From positions 46,350,486-46,414,485 of the forward strand of contig NC_135725.1 of NCBI RefSeq assembly GCF_964656455.1: 64,000 nucleotides of DNA, given 5' to 3'. Source of the DNA: Halichoerus grypus (lineage: Eukaryota > Chordata > Mammalia > Carnivora > Phocidae). Positions 53,531-63,740 of the stretch are shown here, piece after piece. The translations under genes were made by a program, and so were the position numbers. The notes under the pieces were generated by a model. The model was not told the origin of the DNA, did not search any database, and saw only the letters and a list, made by a program, of their open reading frames with translations. Position 1 is the first letter of the stretch, and every line of letters starts with the position of its first letter.

Positions 53531-53884
53531 TGGAAAATTTAAATAGTCTGAGCTTTCCTGCCTCTCTAGATAAGAATCATAAGATTTTTCTTTTATTAAA
53601 ATTGTGGAAGAAGAAAAATTATTTAAATATTCCAAACTGTTAAAGCTGACAAAAGGCAAAACAGATAGGGCCAGAGGCTGTAATTAGCCAATTAGGATGT
53701 CAACGACAAATTCCAGTGTTCACTTCCAACAGTATCTAACAGGCCCTAAGAACTCCTTTCCAGAAAAAGTATCCAAAAGAAACAACTTGAAATTCCATAG
53801 TTTGTGTAAAAGAAATGAACTCTTTTGATCATTGAGGTCAGAGGTTAGTTCTTTTTCTGATTTCAAAATTTGAAAAGGGAGATG
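53531..53884. other. Unassigned sequence
   Basis: AT-rich and non-repetitive; no feature recognised. It starts the SINE-poor right end of the window. Confidence 0.4.
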
Positions 53885-54075
53885 AAATCAACATTTATAT
53901 ACTCTATTATGTGTCAAGTGCATTTACATAATTATCTCTTTTAATTCTCATGACAAATCCATATGCCATTAGCATTTACTCGATTTTACAGTTGAGGAAT
54001 CTGAAACGTGGAGAGATGAAAGCCCCAAATCACACTCCATCGGTGATGGAAATGCAAATCCAGCCCTGACAGATG
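53885..54075 (-). repeat. MIR, reverse orientation
   Basis: ACTCTATTATGTGTCAAGTG, TTTTAATTCTCATGACAAAT, CGATTTTACAGTTGAGGAAT, CTGAAACGTGGAGAGATG and AAATGCAAATCCAGCCCTGA in reverse MIR order. Confidence 0.82.
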
Positions 54076-54194
54076 CCAAATGTAATTCCCCCCTCTTCTT
54101 AAAAGAAACCTTAATTAGTAACTTTCCAACAATTAAAATTAAAGACCTGTTCATTAGACTTCTCTATATTTTTCAAAATTTCGATAAACAAATG

Positions 54195-54785
54195 ATTTTT
54201 CTAAATTTTTTTTTCACTTAATACCACTTCGTGATCACATCCTCACGACTTTCCCTATTCAACACTGTTCTAACATCTGCATATTAGTTTATCAGTTAAT
54301 CTGCCATGATTTTTTAACCAAAAACCTGTCATGTTGGATACTTCGACTATTTTTCACGTAACAGATAATTCTACGGTGAACCATACATCTGTATCATTAC
54401 AACTTTGCACGTACTTGTGATTACTCCTTTATGATAAATCCCTTCTTGACCTATTCTCCTGAGTTAGAACCTGTTCAGGCTCTTTAATACCCACGGCCAA
54501 ATCTCCATGCCGCCCTCCCCACCCCCCATACTTCTCCCCATGCCCCTGAGACCTGTCACAGTTCCCACTCCCTTAGCTGGGGAGAATGGCCACCTGCTGA
54601 GTGTCTGTCTGTACTGGGTATTGCCACGTAGGAAAAATACTTGCCACTTGGATAGGCTTAAAAATCCTATTTTAATTTATATTTCTTTAAACAATACTGC
54701 TTTTGAGCATCTAATTACTGATCATCTGTATTTCTCCTTTTGGACATCAGTGTTCCTCCCGGAATGGTCTCTGGATTACCAGCAT
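54195..54785 (-). repeat. Old L1 (L1M/L1ME) 3' fragment
   Basis: Minus-strand relics: CTGCCATGATTTTTTAACCA, TGTTGGATACTTCGACTATT, ACTTGTGATTACTCCTTTAT, GATAAATCCCTTC, and near the right TTTTAATTTATATTTCTTTA, TTTTGAGCATCTAATTACTG and ATCATCTGTATTTCTCC. Heavily diverged. Confidence 0.55.
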
Positions 54786-54935
54786 TAGAATGCCAAAGTG
54801 TATCCTAAATAGGCAGATTCCTGAGTCCCAACCCAGACTATTAATCAGACGCTGGGGTGGGGCCTGAGAGGGGAATCTTATTTTGTTTGTGCTCTGTTGG
54901 CAATTCACACGCTATTAGATTTGGATAACCATTGC
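54786..54935. mobile_element. MER5A-like MITE fragment
   Basis: AGGCAGATTCCTGAGTCCCA, ACCCAGACTATTAATCAGAC and GCTGGGGTGGGGCCTGAGAG match the MER5A core. Ends not clearly preserved. Confidence 0.65.
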
Positions 54936-55974
54936 CCCCCTCCATCTCACCTCTGTCCCTTCCATACTTAGTAGCAGCAAACGAATGGCGAAAGATCTGA
55001 TCCTTTGATGAGTCAAAATCAGCCGGTCATCCTCACATGAAGCTCTTGTTCAGCCATATAATCTCAAAATGTGCTTTCAGGTACATTCATGGCTGCAGAC
55101 AGACCTGTCAGGATGTGATAGTTCAAATCTGTCCTCGTGAGTAAGTTTAGAACACATTTTTGGTGGCAGAGTCAAGTCAGTGACTGAGGATTCAGCATCT
55201 GCGCCCAGCAGGATACTAACTAGATGGCAAAAGAAGGGATTTTAAAAGCAGAAGCTAAAATTTTTCTTTTGACGTGTTCAAAACCTTCTGTAGAAGCCAT
55301 GAAACTAAGGATACCACTATAGAAGGAAGCAAAATAGCGTGCCGTCCAGTGCTGGCTTTTGAGGGTCAGATGAAAAGTACAGCATGATGGGCTCCTCAGC
55401 CCCTCCTATCTGTCATCCACCCCCCCTAAGGACCCATGAAATAGAAACAAGAGGACTGGTTTTCCTGAGGACAGCACGTATATGTTTACAGGCATTTGGT
55501 TCCTATTTTTAATGCCTTACAGGGAGTTTGAGGGTCATAAAATCTACAGTGGTATTGTTTGGGAACCAGCTTTTTTTTATTATGCCTTTGCAATGCAAAC
55601 AAAACTGCATTCCATTTGCAGTTTTGAAATGGTCTATAGTCCAAGTAGCACCTACGGTTGTTGACTACCAGGCCAGTAGGACCCAGACTATAAGCCAGAG
55701 CTAGTAGGATGGGCAGAAGACGACATGCCCTGTTCATGGGCGGGAAACAAACATCCGCTTCCAGAGAAGGAAGAGGAAACCGTTTTATTGTTGCCGACCA
55801 TCCTGTGCTGGTCCCCCTTTGCCTGCAATGTGCTGTGTGCTTTTCGTGCCCTACCTCCTGTATCCACATGACCTTGACCCCAGGTAGCTCTGTATCCGTT
55901 AGGAACAGGTCTGGTTGGCACCCAAGCCAGCCTGGCTGGAGCAAATGAAGGGTTGCTTTTCTCGTCTACAGGGA
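54936..55974. other. Unassigned; possibly conserved noncoding DNA
   Basis: Non-repetitive. 54970-55270 (GGCGAAAGATCTGATCCTTT, ATGAAGCTCTTGTTCAGCC) has the look of conserved DNA. A 152-codon minus frame at 55486-55944 ends in a cysteine-bearing stretch but matches no family I know and overlaps frames on both strands. It is not called as a gene. Confidence 0.4.
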
Positions 55975-56125
55975 GTGCAGAGAACACACCTGGGACAGAG
56001 TTGGTGCTCCATGGATGTTGGTGGGTGAAATAAATGAACGAATGAAGGAGGCAACACTAGGACTTGAACTCAGGTCTCGTGACGCCCAAACCTCTGCTGC
56101 TGTTCCATCATGCTGCCGCTCCTAG
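55975..56125. repeat. L2 and MIR end relics
   Basis: GTTGGTGCTCCATGGATGTT and GGTGAAATAAATGAACGAAT (plus) are an L2/MIR 3' terminus. ACTAGGACTTGAACTCAGGT and TGCTGTTCCATCATGCTGCC (about 56058-56117) are a reverse MIR 5' side. Confidence 0.6.
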
Positions 56126-56299
56126 GGCTTGGGGCCAGCAGGGATGCCTTTCCTGGCCAGAAACTGTGTGCAGGCTTGGCCTGGAATGGAAATACTGAAA
56201 GTGTTTCCTCTGCTTCCATGAATCTCGCATTCATAGACGCACGCAAAAGTTCAGAATTGAAGCACACACAAACACACACAAACTGGCCCCCACACAGTG

Positions 56300-56950
56300 A
56301 TCACAAGTCGGGGCTGCAGCCCGATTGCCCCAGCCTCAGCCGAGCTCTGCCCTCTAGGGAGGCGCACAGGGGCCCCTCCACCCCGCGCCACCCCCGGTGT
56401 GAATCCCACTGCTTTCCCAGCCCGGCAGAGCTGCCCTCGGCACTCTCTGCTGAAAACAAGGCGCAGAAACCGGGTTCCTCCTGGCCGTGCGGAGCGCAGC
56501 ACGCCCCGTAAGGCCCAACTCTGTCAACCAAACAATGTCTAAAACCTGAATTCATACTGAGATGGACCCAATTCTCTGACAGGCGTGTTAAATGTGATTA
56601 AAGCCGCGGAGCATTCCCCTCATGCCCATCTGCTGCATCGAGGAGCCCACAGCTGTTCTGATTTCCGACGTACAGTTTCTTGTCAGTTGTTTCAAATAGA
56701 TCTCTTCTTGCACGTCATCGGGGCCCTCCCTGGGCGGGCGGCCTTGGCCAGCGTCTCTACGCAGCCCCTGAGATCCACATGCCTTTGGCCGCGGGTCTGC
56801 AGAGGCATGTGTGAGCTCTGGATGGTGCAAAAATGTGTGATCACAGGGAAAGCTTAGCGCTTTTGCGGCTGGAATGAATCTCTTGGATCCAAAGCTGTGG
56901 TGACGCCACCAACCACGGGCGGGTGCTGTGGGGTGAGAGGGAAGAACGGG
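56300..56950. other. CpG-rich patch, candidate regulatory DNA
   Basis: About 17 CpGs in roughly 200 bp at 56305-56510 (for example CCACCCCGCGCCACCCCC, CCGTGCGGAGCGCAGC), and further CpGs to 56930 (TAAAGCCGCGGAGCATTC, CTGGGCGGGCGGCCTTGG). This is far above the rest of the window, where CpG is rare. The part at 56580-56720 is non-repetitive and looks conserved. No promoter elements or exon could be identified, so it may be a small orphan CpG island or an enhancer. Confidence 0.5.
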
Positions 56951-57654
56951 GACAGATAAGTTGGGGGGCTACAGAGAGCCACTCTTGAGATGCCCACCAG
57001 CTGCCATAGAAAGAGTTACAATGGAAAACATTCTGAAAGCTCTAGAAGACCAGTGAGCGCGCTGTTAGGGGATTCTGGGGGAAAGAGCAGAGGCAGAGAT
57101 CAAGACGGGCTTTGCTGGGCAAGGGACAGAGTCCACAGAGGCCACTGGGGACGTTGAGGCCAGAGGACGTGTCTAAGAACTAGGCCGGCCAGCACTGCGC
57201 CATTCGGCATCATTGTGAGAACTTTTTAAAAGCCTCCCCCAATGTGGCTGTGGTCCTGCACCAGAGTACATAGCCTGGCAAGCATAGCAAAGGCTGGACT
57301 TTTAGCCCTACTTTCCCCTTGGCCAGGAGTCCTTGTGCAGTGAGCAACATGTGCAACCATACACACAAGCTCTGGCCAGGGGAAGAGTTCAAAGGTGGCA
57401 GCCTAAGGAAGTCACTATCAGAAGCAACAGGGAGACAAGATGAGAGAAAAATGCCTCCCTCAAGTCATCAAGTAGGAACAACACTAGCATATGAATGTGG
57501 AAAATACAGGCGAGTGGAAGAGAAAAACCAGAAGAGAAATAAGAAAAGAATGTCAGGTGGATTCAAAGTTGAAGCCTCTTTCTAGCTCCTGGTACTTTGT
57601 TGGCAATCTTTGGTGTTCCTTGATTTCTAAATGCACAGTGTCCATCTCTGCCTT
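56951..57654. other. Unassigned sequence
   Basis: No repeat or exon recognised; short frames at 57210-57585 lack domains. Confidence 0.4.
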
Positions 57655-57745
57655 GTTTGGAGCATGGCATTCTCCCTGTGTCCCTCTGTCTTCACGTGGT
57701 CATCTTCTTATAAAGACACCAGTCATCCTGGAAGAAGTTATTTCA
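57655..57745 (-). repeat. MaLR LTR fragment, reverse
   Basis: GGCATTCTCCCTGTGTCCCT, CTGTCTTCACGTGGTCATCT and TCTTATAAAGACACCAGTCA match the reverse of the MLT1/MST LTR middle. Only about 90 bp remain. Confidence 0.65.
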
Positions 57746-58789
57746 AAAGGACGGATTGTTGCTTCACAGCATCCTACAAAGTGAAGCATTCTACCTTGCT
57801 GCCCCCGGCCGACCATCCTGGCTGGATGTTCTGCATTCTGGGAAAAAACCTAGAGCTCTTCCTTGTCTCTGAAATCGATTCAAACCTTCCCCTCAAAGCC
57901 CGTTTTGGGGGGCCTGAGACACCAATACTATCTTAAGATACATGTTGAAAAACAACAAGTCCGTGTGAAGACAAAAACCTGAGTATAGTCCCTGGAGTTC
58001 TATTTATAGACATCAGAAATCACTTACTGATTTTCTTTAAAAAACGTGTATTAATTGAAAGAGAATCTGGTCACTATACAAGAGCTGCAGTTTAATCCAG
58101 TAAACGTTTGCTGGACAGATATTCGGTTTCAGACCTAAAGGATGCAGGAAAAATAAGACCCCATCCCCGACAGAAAGGAGTGCGTGTCGGCGACGGGAGC
58201 ACACGTGCCACCTGGGACAGTGGCAGGTCTGGGACGGACCCAGGGCCTTCAAGTGGCTGGCGCCTCCCTGGCACATGTCCGTCTGCAGCACGGAAAGCCA
58301 CGGAGCCAAGTGAGAGCAGTGCTGGGCCTGGCCTAGGCAGCTGCCTGAGGTCCCGTACTGGATCCAACAGCGCCGGCCCTGGCCTCTGACAGCTCTCAGA
58401 CACAACACAGGTAGTTCCCTGGGTGCTTCCTTAGGGAGGCTGAGCACCGTCCAAACAATGGACAACAGACTTCGAGGGCCCTCCCAACCAAGCCTTTTTA
58501 GGTCACAGACGGTGCTGTGTTTATACTCCCAGGGACGGAACATCCTTTGCTCACAGCTCCCCCATCTCCCTCCCTTTGGCAAATGTCTTGGGCTCTGAGC
58601 AATCCGCACAGATGTGTTGTGAATCACTGTCAGTTCAAGTACACAATATTCCTCGACCTGAGCCCCCATCTGCTTGCCCTGCATACTTCCCCATTCCAAG
58701 GGCCAGTGGAGACCAAGTCCCCAGAGCAACAGCAACCCCCCAACACCTTGGAACGTTCAGCAATGGCAGGTGAGACCGCTGCAACACGA
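57746..58789. other. Unassigned sequence with long chance frame
   Basis: A 232-codon minus frame (58037-58735) is the longest in the window outside L1. Its translation is rich in Trp, Cys, Gly and Pro with no domain. 58092-58403 is also open in another minus frame and 58108-58389 on the plus strand, as expected of GC-rich noncoding DNA. A weak reverse-L2-like stretch begins at 58095 (ATCCAGTAAACGTTTGCTGG). Confidence 0.45.
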
Positions 58790-58980
58790 GGTGACTGATA
58801 CCCATGATGCCTAGTTTGTGCTGGGCAGAGTCCTAGAGCCTTGACATCCCCACTGCCCTGGGAGCGAGCGACTGTCAGGTCCATTGTCAGGATGAGGGAG
58901 GAGGCTCCACGAGGTTGGTTTGCCCAAATATTCCAGTGAATGAGAGCGCAGAGATTCAAAATCAGGTATATTCTAATGTG
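58790..58980 (-). repeat. MIR, reverse orientation, diverged
   Basis: CCTAGTTTGTGCTGGGCAGA, GTCCTAGAGCCTTGACATCC, GTCCATTGTCAGGATGAGGG, AGGAGGCTCCACGAGGTTGG and GCGCAGAGATTCAAAATCAG in reverse MIR order. Confidence 0.65.
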
Positions 58981-59009
58981 GAATATTCTACCTCTAATCA
59001 TTAGGTTTC

Positions 59010-59180
59010 AGCAGTGTGTGGACTAGACACTATGCTAAGTGCTTTGTAAGTACTGGGTCATGTGATCCTTCCAAAGAGCACTGAGCAAGATGTGATTGGG
59101 ATCTTCATCTTAAAGATGAAGGGAGGCACAGAGGTTAGCCAGACACGAGAAGATGAGCAGAGAGTGAGCTATCCCTTGAA
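59010..59180 (-). repeat. MIR, reverse orientation
   Basis: GACTAGACACTATGCTAAGT, GCTTTGTAAGTACTGGGTCA, TGGGATCTTCATCTTAAAGA and TGAAGGGAGGCACAGAGGTT match reverse MIR. A second, adjacent copy. Confidence 0.75.
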
Positions 59181-60049
59181 TTCCACATTTCCTTTGCCCT
59201 TCGCCTGGCTGGAGGCCAGTCGGCCATTTGGGACAAACCCAGGCCCATAGGATTTCACGTCTTTCTCGAGAGGATGTGCAGCCATGGAGTATCTGAGATA
59301 TAGTTTGGGGGTTGGGGTGTACATAAATTGGCCCTATAACGTTGCTCCCTAAGGAAGGAAGAGAAAGAAAAGGTTGGGGAAGGGAGCTCTTGAACTAAAG
59401 AGGCAAGAATGGCTACATGGAAAACTTAGATTTTCTGAAGACCCATAGAATGTTTAGGGCAGGCCCATCAAAGGGACAATAAAAAATAGCCCTTCCTTGT
59501 GGGTACCCCTTGGTCCCAGATCACAAAGAACCTTCACAGACATGAACACATATTTTATTTGGAGAAGATTCAAAGGTTCTATGTGTAAGGCAACATAACC
59601 TCTGAGAAAGTAGCTAGGGAACAGGGAAGGATGGGGTTCTGGAGCAGGTGGGCACATACTGAGGGTGGTCCCACGAGGGGGCCAGCAGAGCCAGGAAGTA
59701 GGCCGATGGGTCTGGAATGAATTAAATGAAAGCCAGAAGTAGCCACCCGCCTCACACTCACTGGAACGAGATTACCCCCATGAGGGGCGTCCAATATCGG
59801 ACGTGGACATGTCTCCACTCTAGTTTGTCAACTTGGCCGTCACTGGCCAGGATGGGGAAGCTCCTGACAAGCTCACTGAAATGATGATCCCTGAAGACCC
59901 AAAATGGTCCACAGGGGAAGGAAAGACCACTCCCTCCCTACTTCTCACCCCACGACTAGAACCAAATTCAGCTATAACTCCCCTTCACTGAGCCCCTAGA
60001 TGATGCTGAATAATATTTTAATTTTGAAGACAAGACACGTGCTCAGGGT
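59181..60049. other. Unassigned sequence
   Basis: No recognised repeat, exon or RNA; overlapping minus frames at 59454-59818 lack domains. Confidence 0.4.
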
Positions 60050-60145
60050 GGGAGTTGTTCTGTGCCCCAGGGGGCGGAGCCAGCATCCAAACCTGGACCT
60101 CTGGCCCCAAGTACATTTCTCTTCTTACCACACTGTGCTGCCTTC
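60050..60145 (-). repeat. MIR fragment, reverse
   Basis: GGGGGCGGAGCCAGCATCCA, AACCTGGACCTCTGGCCCCA and TCTTACCACACTGTGCTGCC match the reverse MIR 5' half. Confidence 0.65.
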
Positions 60146-61870
60146 CAGCAAAGTCCGCTAACTCTGGGCCTCCACAGTAAACCCTGTGTTCAGTAACTCC
60201 AGTCACTTTGAATTTAGGGAAAGGATTGTCCTTTGGACCGGGATCTGCTCTATAAATTCATCTTTGTTCCTTCTCCCTTCTGAGAGAGAGTGCAGTATTC
60301 TGAGTTAGAGATAGGTGACAGACAGACAGACTGACGGACTTTACATGGAGCTGTGGAGCTTAGCTCCTCCACCACACTTCGTGACCTTGGAAAGCAGCCA
60401 CTTAATTAGCTTCTCTGTAAAATGGCCTTGTCCGAGCCTCTCCTCCCAGGACCATTGTGCGAAACCCGTCTCCGAGCGCGCCCGCTACCCTCACAGACTC
60501 TCACTATTCTCCTCGGCGTTAAAACCACCCTAGAATTGTGTCCAAGTTGCACAAACATTGTCTGAAACATTCAGAACGTCTGTTTTTGACATCAAGTTGG
60601 CCCAGAGGTTTGACAGCCTGGTACCCGGAGAGTCCCACCCAAGAACATTCCCTTCAAAACCGGTTCCTGTTACAGAAACAGTCCTGACTTTAAAGACACT
60701 CCCTCCCCTCATAAAAATGCCCCGGCCAGCTCAAGCCATTCGGCTTCAAATATTTAATTAATACCTTCACAGGGGTCTGGTCCTTATTAAAGACTCTCGG
60801 GGACCATGTCTTAGGGGCAACGCTTTGTTCTAAGCAGCTCTATGTGTTACAGAGAAAGTGTTGGAATGTGCTTTCCATTAAAAGCAGGGAAGCTGGCCTG
60901 CCCGCTGCTTGCAAACCTCTTTGTCATCACAGCGACACATTAAGGCATAATCCAAGTACAACATACAAACACAAACAGTGTAAATCCACCCACTTAGTAA
61001 AAAGAGTCCCGGTAAAACCACAAGAAAGGTCTGGTAATTAGCTGAGGGGATTAAAAACTGGATGAGTGCTTCCTTTACCTCCTCTCTCTCCTGAAGAGGT
61101 CCTAAGCAAAGCAAACAAGAGCCAAAGCACAAAGCACTCATTCAGCTCAGTCTTCCTCCAGCATCTTCTGGGCTTCTCAGCCCGGGGCAGGGAAGGGGGG
61201 CCCGGTGCACTGTCGCGCCTCCCCAGCAGACCAACCCACACGTCGCCCACTTTGTCTCAGGTGCTGAAGAACCACAAACGCTGGCTAACTTTTTTTTTTT
61301 TCCCTGCTTACAAAAACTGGGCAGGCCCAATTTTGACATCTTGGGAACATCCAGGAAAAGATGAGAAAGACAGTGAAGATTTAATCCTAACCCCAGCCCC
61401 TGGAGTTGACGGATGCATTTTGCTTCTTGTGAGTGTGAGTGTGTGGTTTCCCAAAACTGTTACCCCCAATTTACACTTTATTTCCCGCCTCTTTTCTCTT
61501 CCTACTACACCCTGAGCATTTCCCTCTGTCATTTATTTTTAATTATCAAGGAGGGTGCCGGGAAGGGCTAGACCAACATGAATATAACCAATGATTTCCT
61601 ATACGGCAAACACGGAGGTCCTCCGAGTTCTTCAGTGCTGTAAACAATGTGATGAGAGCATCTTCATGCATCAGTCTTCGGGTTGTAGCTCTTTCACATC
61701 GACTCCCAGAAAGCGAATGACTGAATCCGTCTATGGGGATTGTCAAGGTATTGACAGAGGTTTAGCAAAATCTCTCCCGAAAGGCTATACCGCTCTGTTC
61801 CCTTACCTGCATGGGAAAATAGCTACCTCACCACCCCCTTTTCTTTTCCACTTTGACTAAGTTCAATACA
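60146..61870. other. Unassigned; conserved-looking block 60530-61080
   Basis: The block 60530-61080 is non-repetitive and carries TTCAAATATTTAATTAATAC, GGAATGTGCTTTCCATTAAA, GACACATTAAGGCATAATCC and TCTGGTAATTAGCTGAGG, typical of vertebrate distal enhancers. A second compact GC-richer part lies at 61130-61280. A 149-codon plus frame at 61066-61515 crosses T11 and has no domain. Inference from composition only. Confidence 0.4.
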
Positions 61871-61883
61871 GCTACGTGATTTT

Positions 61884-62050
61884 CTTTCTTTCTTTTCTTT
61901 TCTTTTTTTTTTTAAGATTCCATCCATTAATTTGACAGAGAGAGACAGAGTGAGCACAAGTAGGGGGAGTGGTGGGCAGAGGGAGAGGACCCTGAGATCA
62001 TGACCTGAGCCCAAGGCAGATGCTTAACGACTGAGCCACCCAGGTGCCCT
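61884..62050 (-). mobile_element. Carnivore SINE with internal deletion
   Basis: TTTCTTTC/T-rich tail, AAGATTCCATCCATTAATTT, GAGCACAAGTAGGGGGAGTG, then GAGGGAGAGGACCCTGAGATC: about 50 bp covering the GCAGGCTCCC..GGGCTCGATC part are missing. It ends TGAGCCACCCAGGTGCCC. Duplications GCTACGTGATTTT and GCTACATGATTTT. Confidence 0.95.
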
Positions 62051-62063
62051 GCTACATGATTTT

Positions 62064-62756
62064 TTAAAGCAGAAAACCTGCTTTGAACCATCATGAGGCT
62101 GATGCCCCTTTTCATGCATTCCAGAGGCCCACTAAAGAGAGGTGTCTCCCCCCCACCCCACCTGAGTGATTTGGGAGGGAACTCTGAGGGTCTCTTACAA
62201 ATCTAACGTGGTTGAGAGCAGGGATTTCCACTCTGGCCCCTGTGCTGCAGCCAAGATCTTGGAAGAGTGTGTTTATTTTTCTCTACTTTTCCCTTCTGAT
62301 AATCAAATTTAATGCATTCATTGAAAATCCCACAAGTCTGTTCCCTTTCCCAGGAGCAGAATGAAGTAATCGAGTTCCCACATTCTGACAGCGTGGTTTG
62401 GAGGCCGCTAAAGATGATAGCCCCCAGCCCATAGAGCCTGGGCGAGTTCGAGTAACTGGAGGTTTGCTACAACAATCCAGCAAAGGGAGGTTTGCACCAG
62501 AGCCCTAGAGATCGTCCAACACTTAGCTGCCCAGTGATTCCCTCCTGCAAGGGTTGAAGCCTTTCCTCTACCTGCCTGCAGCCCTATCTTGATAGGTAAT
62601 TGAGCTCTGCTATCAGAAGAATCCATTTTCTCATGGTTAGAGACCCAGCCAATGCTTTTCCCAAGTGGGGGGAGCCTCGGGGTGTGATCTCAAGGGCTCC
62701 TGGCCTTTGCCTCCTGCCTGAAGCTAATGCGAAAAAGGGGAGGTAGGCTCTCAGCT

Positions 62757-62759
<3 letters not shown>
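62064..62759. other. Unassigned sequence
   Basis: No recognised repeat or gene. C-rich patch CCCCCCCACCCCACC near 62147-62161. Confidence 0.4.
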
Positions 62760-62808
<49 letters not shown>

Positions 62809-62821
62809 ACGCGCGCGCGCG
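62760..62821 (+). repeat. (TG)n(CG)n alternating tract
   Basis: About 24 TG units followed, after one CA, by about 6 CG units (ACGCGCGCGCGCGC): an unbroken alternating purine-pyrimidine run of about 62 bp. Strong Z-DNA-forming sequence and probably length-polymorphic. Confidence 0.97.
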
Positions 62822-63649
62822 CTGAGCTCCTGCTCTGGGGGTTTAGATAGCGCAAGACTCGGGAAGACCTTCAGCCTCATCATCCTTAACTGACAGTGGC
62901 CACACAAGACGGCAGGCCCGAGGTCCACTGAGAACCTCTGCTGCATTTCATGACCTGGCTGTAAAAAACCGTTCCAGGTATGAATTTGTTGGTCTCAGGT
63001 TTTCTGTGGGATGAGTCTGAAATACCCAATTGGAGAGGCTAGCTGAAGTTCCCACTCTGAAGGCCTGGCTTGGGTATCTTGCTGCCTCATAAGGCAGTGC
63101 CTCAAGCTGAGTCTCTGGGCTTAAGTGACAGGCAGGTTAACTATTTCACTGCTGGACGCCAGCTCCCTCCCCAGCCCTCCGACCCCCAGCCCACAGTCCT
63201 AGGGGTGCCTTCTGCAAAGGCTTAGGAAGCATGCAGGAAAACTGACCATCCATCCCAAGGGCTCTTTTTTGAAGAGAAAAGATCTTTAGAAAGAGTCCAC
63301 AGTACTAAACACATATAAAACTTGTTTTAATTTTTTTTTTTTAAATAAGGAGGTACAGAGCAGAACTCTTTTTTTTTTTTTTACAAAGATTCTCACCAGC
63401 CAAATAATCCTCATTGATATTTTACATCAAATACATATGTAAGTTTAGGAGGTTGAGATCATTCAGAAAGGTAGGAAATTGAAAGTGGGAAAATAATGCA
63501 AAGCCTACCTTACCCGTCAGAATAAACGTCAGGGTTGCTATATATTACAGATAAATTGTTCTAATCATGTACATTTTGAATTGTACTAGGTTTTCGGGAA
63601 CGCAATCCTTACATAAAATAAGAGCACACCACACTATTTGCATCCTCCT
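62822..63649. other. Unassigned sequence
   Basis: No recognised repeat or gene. T-runs at 63332-63343 and 63369-63382. The AT-rich part 63390-63640 is non-repetitive. Confidence 0.4.
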
Positions 63650-63740
63650 ACATTAGAGAGGAGGAAACCAAATTAAAGGGCAGAAAAACTTTCTAGAGTC
63701 TCAGAGATAAAGCAGCGGAGCACGGATGTGGCCCAGGTGT
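63650..63740 (-). repeat. MIR fragment, reverse
   Basis: TAGAGAGGAGGAAACCAAAT, TAGAGTCTCAGAGATAAAGC and GGAGCACGGATGTGGCCCAG match the reverse MIR core 'gaggaaactgaggc..cagagctgggatt'. Confidence 0.6.

Noticed and set aside
55486..55944. 152-codon minus-strand frame
   Set aside because: No family recognised, overlapped by open frames on both strands, no visible splice or promoter context. A real small gene cannot be excluded without conservation data.
58037..58735. 232-codon minus-strand frame
   Set aside because: No recognisable domain, Trp/Cys/Gly-rich composition, and other frames on both strands are open in the same GC-rich stretch, so chance is the best explanation.
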